From contig CAZLLV010000158.1 in assembly GCA_964560325.1 (NCBI GenBank), positions 1 to 7,268 on the forward strand: DNA of 7,268 nucleotides, read 5' to 3'. This stretch comes from CAZLLV01 sp964560325 (GTDB taxonomy: Bacteria; Acidobacteriota; Thermoanaerobaculia; Multivoradales; DATKCC01). Positions 4,557-7,268 of this stretch are shown here, in pieces. A program made the position numbers and the translations under genes. Each line of letters begins with the position of its first letter. Position 1 is the stretch's first letter. A model generated the notes under the pieces. The model was not told the origin of the DNA and made no database searches. It was given only the letters and a program-made list of their open reading frames with translations.

Positions 4557-6653
4557 ATGGCACTGCCCCAGAACCTCCGACGCGCCATCGAACGCCAAGA
4601 CTACGACTCGATCGAGGACGAGTGGATCGCCCACCAGTCGGAGGCCCCGGACGACCTCGACTTCTTCGTCGGCGTCGCCCGCGGCCTGACCGGCCTGGGC
4701 GAGGAGGAGCGCGCCCGCTTCCTGCTCGAGATGCTCGACGAGGGACTGCGCGAGAAGCGGCGCTGGGAGACGCGTCTCCAGCTCCTGCGCCGCGCCGGCA
4801 CCATCCTCTTCGAACCGGAAAACGTGCACCCGGCGATCGTCGAGACCCTGCGGGCGCTCCACGGCGACACCCCGAGCTTCGACGCGATGATTACGGCCGT
4901 ACGCCTCGACAAGGCGCCGCAGGATCTCGACAAGAACTGGGAGAAGGCCGACCGGCTGCGCGACCTGGTGCCGTACGACGTCGGCTCCGTGGTCTGGATG
5001 AAGGGCAAGGGCGCCGGCAAGGTGGTCGAGATGAACCTCGACCTCGACAGCTTCAAGGTCGACTTCCCCGGCCACCCCGGGCTCTCGGTCGGCTTTCGGG
5101 CGGCGCCCAAGATGCTCGAGCCGCTGCCGCCCGGCCACGTCCTGCGCCGGAAGACCGAGGAGCCGGAGGCTCTGAAGAAGATCGGCGCCGACGACCCGCC
5201 GGAGCTGTTGCGGATGGTCCTCGAAAGCTTCGGCCGCCCGCTCGAGGCGGGCGAGATCAAGGACGCGGTCGACGGCGTGGTGCCGAGCGCCAAGTGGACC
5301 TCCTGGTGGGGCGCGGCGCGCAAGCACCCGCAGGTGATGGCGCACGGCAAGGGGCGCCAGAGCTACACCTGGCTCGCCTCCGAAGGGCATGCGCTCGACG
5401 CGGTCTGGAAGCGGTTCGAGAAGGCGGCGCCGCGCGACCGAATCGCGCTCCTCCGGAAAGAGGGCGAGCGCGACGCCGAGCTTGCGGCGCGGATGGCGGG
5501 CGCCCTCGCCGAAGAGGCGCGGCGGCTCGCGGGCGGGAGCGCTGCCGACAGGGGACTGGCGTTCGAGATCGCCTGGGCGCTCGAGACGGCGCCCGGCGGG
5601 AGCCCGCCCGAGGCGCCGGCGCCGGCCGCGCTGGTGGCCGAGGAGGACGACCCGCGCCCGGTGCTCGCCGCGGTCGAGGACCGGGGTGCCAAGGAGGGTG
5701 CGTACCGGCTGCTGCGCGAGCACCGGGAGGACTGGCCGGCGGTCTACTCGAACCAGATCCTGCGCGAGAGCGAGCCGAAGATCTTCGACCTGCTCGCCGA
5801 TGCGCTCGCCGAGGAAGCGCCGCAAGACCTCTTCCGCTTCGCCGAAACGGTCGCCGGCCAGCCGGCGAAGAACCCGCCCGCCTTCGCCTGGCTCGCCGAG
5901 CGCGCGGCCGTCGACGAGCAGCTCCGCGCCCGGAGCCCGCTGCGCTTCCTGGAGCAGATCCTGGGCGCGCTGGTCGACCCCCGGTTCGTGCCGTACCGCG
6001 TGCGGCTCGCGAAGCTGGTCGAGTCGGGCGGCACGGTGCCGAAGCTTCTCGATCACCTCGAGCCGCGGCACGCGGCGCGCGCCGAGGAGGCGATCCACAA
6101 GGCGGCGGCGCTCGAGCCGTTCCAGCGCAACGCCCTGACCAACGCGCTCCACCTGCGCTTCCCGGAGCTGCGCGGCGAGGGCGAGATCGAGGTCATCTAC
6201 TCGACGCCGGAAGCGATCGAGGCGCGGCGCAAGGAGCTCGAGCAGCTCATCAAGCAGGAGATCCCGGCCAACCGGAAGGCGATCGAAGAAGCCCGGGCGC
6301 TCGGCGATCTGCGGGAGAACTTCGAGTACAAGTCGGCGCGCGCGCGCCATGAGTACCTGTCGTCGCGGCAGGCGCAGCTCGAAGGCGACCTCAACCTGGC
6401 CCGGCCGATCGACGCGTCGCTGATCGACGCCTCGCAGGTGCGGATCGGCACGGCGGTGGAGCTCGCAGAGGCGGACGGCGGCAGCGGAACCCGGACGATC
6501 ACCATCCTCGGGCCCTGGGACTCGAAGCCGGAAGAGGACATCCTCGCCTACGAGACCGATCTAGCCAAAGCCCTCCTCGGCAAGAGCCCGGGCGACGCGG
6601 TGGAAGCGGCGGGAATTCGGTACGAGGTAAAGAGCATCAAGCCGTACCGGTGA
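4557..6653 (+). CDS. greA: Long-form GreA-type transcription elongation factor
   Basis: GreA enters the RNA polymerase secondary channel and stimulates cleavage of backtracked transcripts. This protein has 698 residues, against about 158 for ordinary GreA. The GreA part is complete at the C-terminus: coiled coil about 547-617 with G-D-L-R-E-N-F-E-Y at 583-591, whose D584 and E587 correspond to the catalytic acidic tip (D41/E44 in E. coli GreA), then the FKBP-like domain about 625-698 with K-A-L-L-G-K-S-P-G-D. Upstream are TPR-like helices (1-135), a small beta domain at 141-190 (D-V-G-S-V-V-W start, K-V-V-E, then F-K-V-D-F), a likely winged helix at 215-273 (G-R-P-L-E-A-G-E-I, then Q-S-Y-T-W-L), an Ala/Pro linker near 345-365 and more helices (380-535). 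Long GreA proteins of about 700 residues are known from Chlamydiae. The ATG at 4557 is chosen because the frame further upstream is antisense to the divergent gene and Ser/Arg-rich. Confidence 0.85.
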   Translation: MALPQNLRRAIERQDYDSIEDEWIAHQSEAPDDLDFFVGVARGLTGLGEEERARFLLEMLDEGLREKRRWETRLQLLRRAGTILFEPENVHPAIVETLRALHGDTPSFDAMITAVRLDKAPQDLDKNWEKADRLRDLVPYDVGSVVWMKGKGAGKVVEMNLDLDSFKVDFPGHPGLSVGFRAAPKMLEPLPPGHVLRRKTEEPEALKKIGADDPPELLRMVLESFGRPLEAGEIKDAVDGVVPSAKWTSWWGAARKHPQVMAHGKGRQSYTWLASEGHALDAVWKRFEKAAPRDRIALLRKEGERDAELAARMAGALAEEARRLAGGSAADRGLAFEIAWALETAPGGSPPEAPAPAALVAEEDDPRPVLAAVEDRGAKEGAYRLLREHREDWPAVYSNQILRESEPKIFDLLADALAEEAPQDLFRFAETVAGQPAKNPPAFAWLAERAAVDEQLRARSPLRFLEQILGALVDPRFVPYRVRLAKLVESGGTVPKLLDHLEPRHAARAEEAIHKAAALEPFQRNALTNALHLRFPELRGEGEIEVIYSTPEAIEARRKELEQLIKQEIPANRKAIEEARALGDLRENFEYKSARARHEYLSSRQAQLEGDLNLARPIDASLIDASQVRIGTAVELAEADGGSGTRTITILGPWDSKPEEDILAYETDLAKALLGKSPGDAVEAAGIRYEVKSIKPYR

Positions 6654-6937
6654 AACCGCACGGGCATGAGGGCGGCACCCCCCTCCCGCGCCTCGTTCTG
6701 GGAACGTGAGGCGGGCAGGGAGGATGGAGCGGGCGTGCCTACGCCACGGGGCCGTCCGGAAGCGCCGCGCGATCGAAGCCCACGCTCCCAACTCGGCACC
6801 ACCACCCTCAAAGGCCACCCCGCCCCCCACCTCCCAGGCATCGTCCTGGCACCCTCCTCTGTCCGTGAACCACCCCGATCGACCGTCGATCTCCGGATCC
6901 GGCAAGAAGCCGACTCCGGCGACCGGACGGTTGGTGC
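6654..6937. other. Convergent intergenic spacer, no gene seen
   Basis: This 284-bp stretch separates the greA-like stop from the stop of the leftward restriction-like gene. Open frames across it are Arg/Pro-rich and show no motif, so I see no credible gene. It holds an imperfect hairpin (6682-6723) and two short palindromes: a 15-base one at 6877-6891 (GATCGAC, C, GTCGATC) and a perfect 10-base one at 6893-6902 (CCGGATCCGG). The lower strand is strongly purine-skewed around 6800-6875. Confidence 0.6.
6682..6723 (+). terminator. Possible transcription terminator hairpin after the greA-like gene
   Basis: CCTCCC (6682-6687) pairs with GGGAGG (6718-6723), the inner C/G-rich arms pair with bulges, and GTTC (6695-6698) pairs with GAAC (6702-6705) around a TGG loop. 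It begins about 30 bases after the stop codon. There is no downstream T-run, so it is not a canonical intrinsic terminator. It may only be a 3' stabilising structure. Confidence 0.3.
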
Positions 6938-7268
6938 TCAACCTGCCGTGGGCCCGTCGTAGCGCTCCGCGGTCTCCTTGAGCCGCTTCGCAAAGCGGTA
7001 GACATCAGTGATCTCGTCGATCGGCTCGCGTGTTTCGCTCTTGGCTTCGTCGAAGAGACCGATGTATTTCTGGGCTGTGTTGAAGTGCAGCCGACAGATC
7101 GGCTTGCGGTTGTTGTCGTCCAGCAGGATTCCGCAGTACGAGCGCACGTCCCGCATCACCACGCGCTTCGGGTCGACCACCTCGGAGAGAATGCCTCGAA
7201 TCACGTAGTAGCCCTCTAGCTCCTGCGCCGTCGTTTCGATCTCTTCGTCCTCGACGGGCTGGGCTGAA
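6938..7268 (-). CDS. C-terminal part of a protein resembling stand-alone HsdR-N-type restriction endonuclease proteins
   Basis: The frame enters from the right edge and ends at TGA 6938, giving 109 residues; the start and any nuclease core lie outside. The sequence runs through I-E-T-T-A-Q-E-L-E-G-Y-Y, E-V-V-D-P-K-R, S-Y-C-G-I-L-L-D-D-N-N-R-K-P-I-C-R-L-H-F-N and Q-K-Y-I-G-L-F-D-E. From memory this is the conserved C-terminus of bacterial proteins annotated as having a type I restriction enzyme HsdR-like N-terminal (PD-(D/E)XK) domain, which usually occur without hsdM or hsdS. The GTG at 7204 is an internal valine, not the start, since the conserved E-L-E-G-Y-Y lies upstream of it. G+C is about 60% by hand count over 6961-7260 (179 of 300), below the neighbours, which suggests an accessory gene. 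DNA cleavage cannot be judged from this fragment. Confidence 0.7.
   Translation of the reverse strand, partial: SAQPVEDEEIETTAQELEGYYVIRGILSEVVDPKRVVMRDVRSYCGILLDDNNRKPICRLHFNTAQKYIGLFDEAKSETREPIDEITDVYRFAKRLKETAERYDGPTAG

Noticed and set aside
4520..4588. Upstream starts at 4558 and 4588 for the second repeat protein
   Set aside because: They would overlap or pass the divergent greA-like start and add 13 to 23 residues unlike the rest of the protein; the -10 box at 4527-4532 would then lie inside the gene.
3612..6350. A 912-codon open frame on the - strand, antisense to the greA-like gene
   Set aside because: High-G+C shadow: its residues mirror the codon pattern of the + strand gene and show no motif of their own, whereas the + strand frame has a complete GreA domain.
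3539..6352. A 937-codon open frame on the + strand running across three genes
   Set aside because: Arg/Pro/Ala low complexity, antisense to rodZ and the repeat gene and out of frame with GreA; no recognisable domain.
6561..6941. A 126-codon - strand frame starting at TTG next to the restriction-like gene stop
   Set aside because: It has a TTG start, overlaps the greA end by about 90 bases, is Arg/Gly-rich and has no motif; most likely chance in G+C-rich spacer.
6666..6981. Two overlapping + strand frames of 91-98 codons in the convergent spacer
   Set aside because: Pro/Arg/Ser-rich with no homology I can recall and no ribosome binding site; they run into the antisense of a conserved gene.
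1..7268. CRISPR array, tRNA, rRNA, transposase or integrase
   Set aside because: I read both strands for direct repeats with spacers, cloverleaf segments and mobile-element motifs and saw none.

Overview
The window is G+C-rich, densely packed bacterial DNA. RodZ (a cell-shape protein of the inner membrane), a PP2C-type Ser/Thr phosphatase and an unusually long GreA point to a bacterium with a complex envelope. Acidobacteriota (Thermoanaerobaculia-like) or a related high-G+C lineage is my best guess, but nothing here fixes the taxonomy.

Layout, left to right. At 1-45 the + strand reads the last 14 codons of a PP2C phosphatase. Facing it on the - strand is a nearly complete PP2C gene (from 837 leftwards) that lacks exactly this C-terminal motif, so the left edge looks like an inversion or fold-back joint. 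Upstream on the - strand, four genes are packed as one probable operon, read right to left: rodZ-like (3615-2614), a helical-repeat protein (2603-1518), a J-domain/TPR protein (1511-834) and the PP2C phosphatase (837 onwards, ATGA overlap). A plausible sigma70-type promoter for it lies at 3663-3692. Further upstream, also on the - strand, is a second helical-repeat protein (4519-3752), a paralogue of the first. It diverges across only 37 bp from a + strand gene (4557-6653) for a 698-residue protein that ends in a complete GreA domain. After a 284-bp convergent spacer (6654-6937) containing imperfect hairpins, the window ends in the C-terminal part of a - strand gene resembling stand-alone proteins with a type I restriction enzyme HsdR-like N-terminal domain. 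That gene is lower in G+C (about 60% by hand count) and is probably accessory.

How the genes may work together is inference. RodZ is a membrane-anchored morphogenesis protein, the J/TPR protein would recruit DnaK to clients, the helical-repeat proteins look like protein-protein scaffolds, and the PP2C reverses Ser/Thr phosphorylation. The cluster therefore suggests a phospho-regulated envelope or chaperone module. The long GreA resembles the extended GreA of Chlamydiae and carries two further candidate nucleic-acid or RNA-polymerase contact domains.

I see no tRNA, rRNA, CRISPR array, insertion sequence or other recognisable mobile element.
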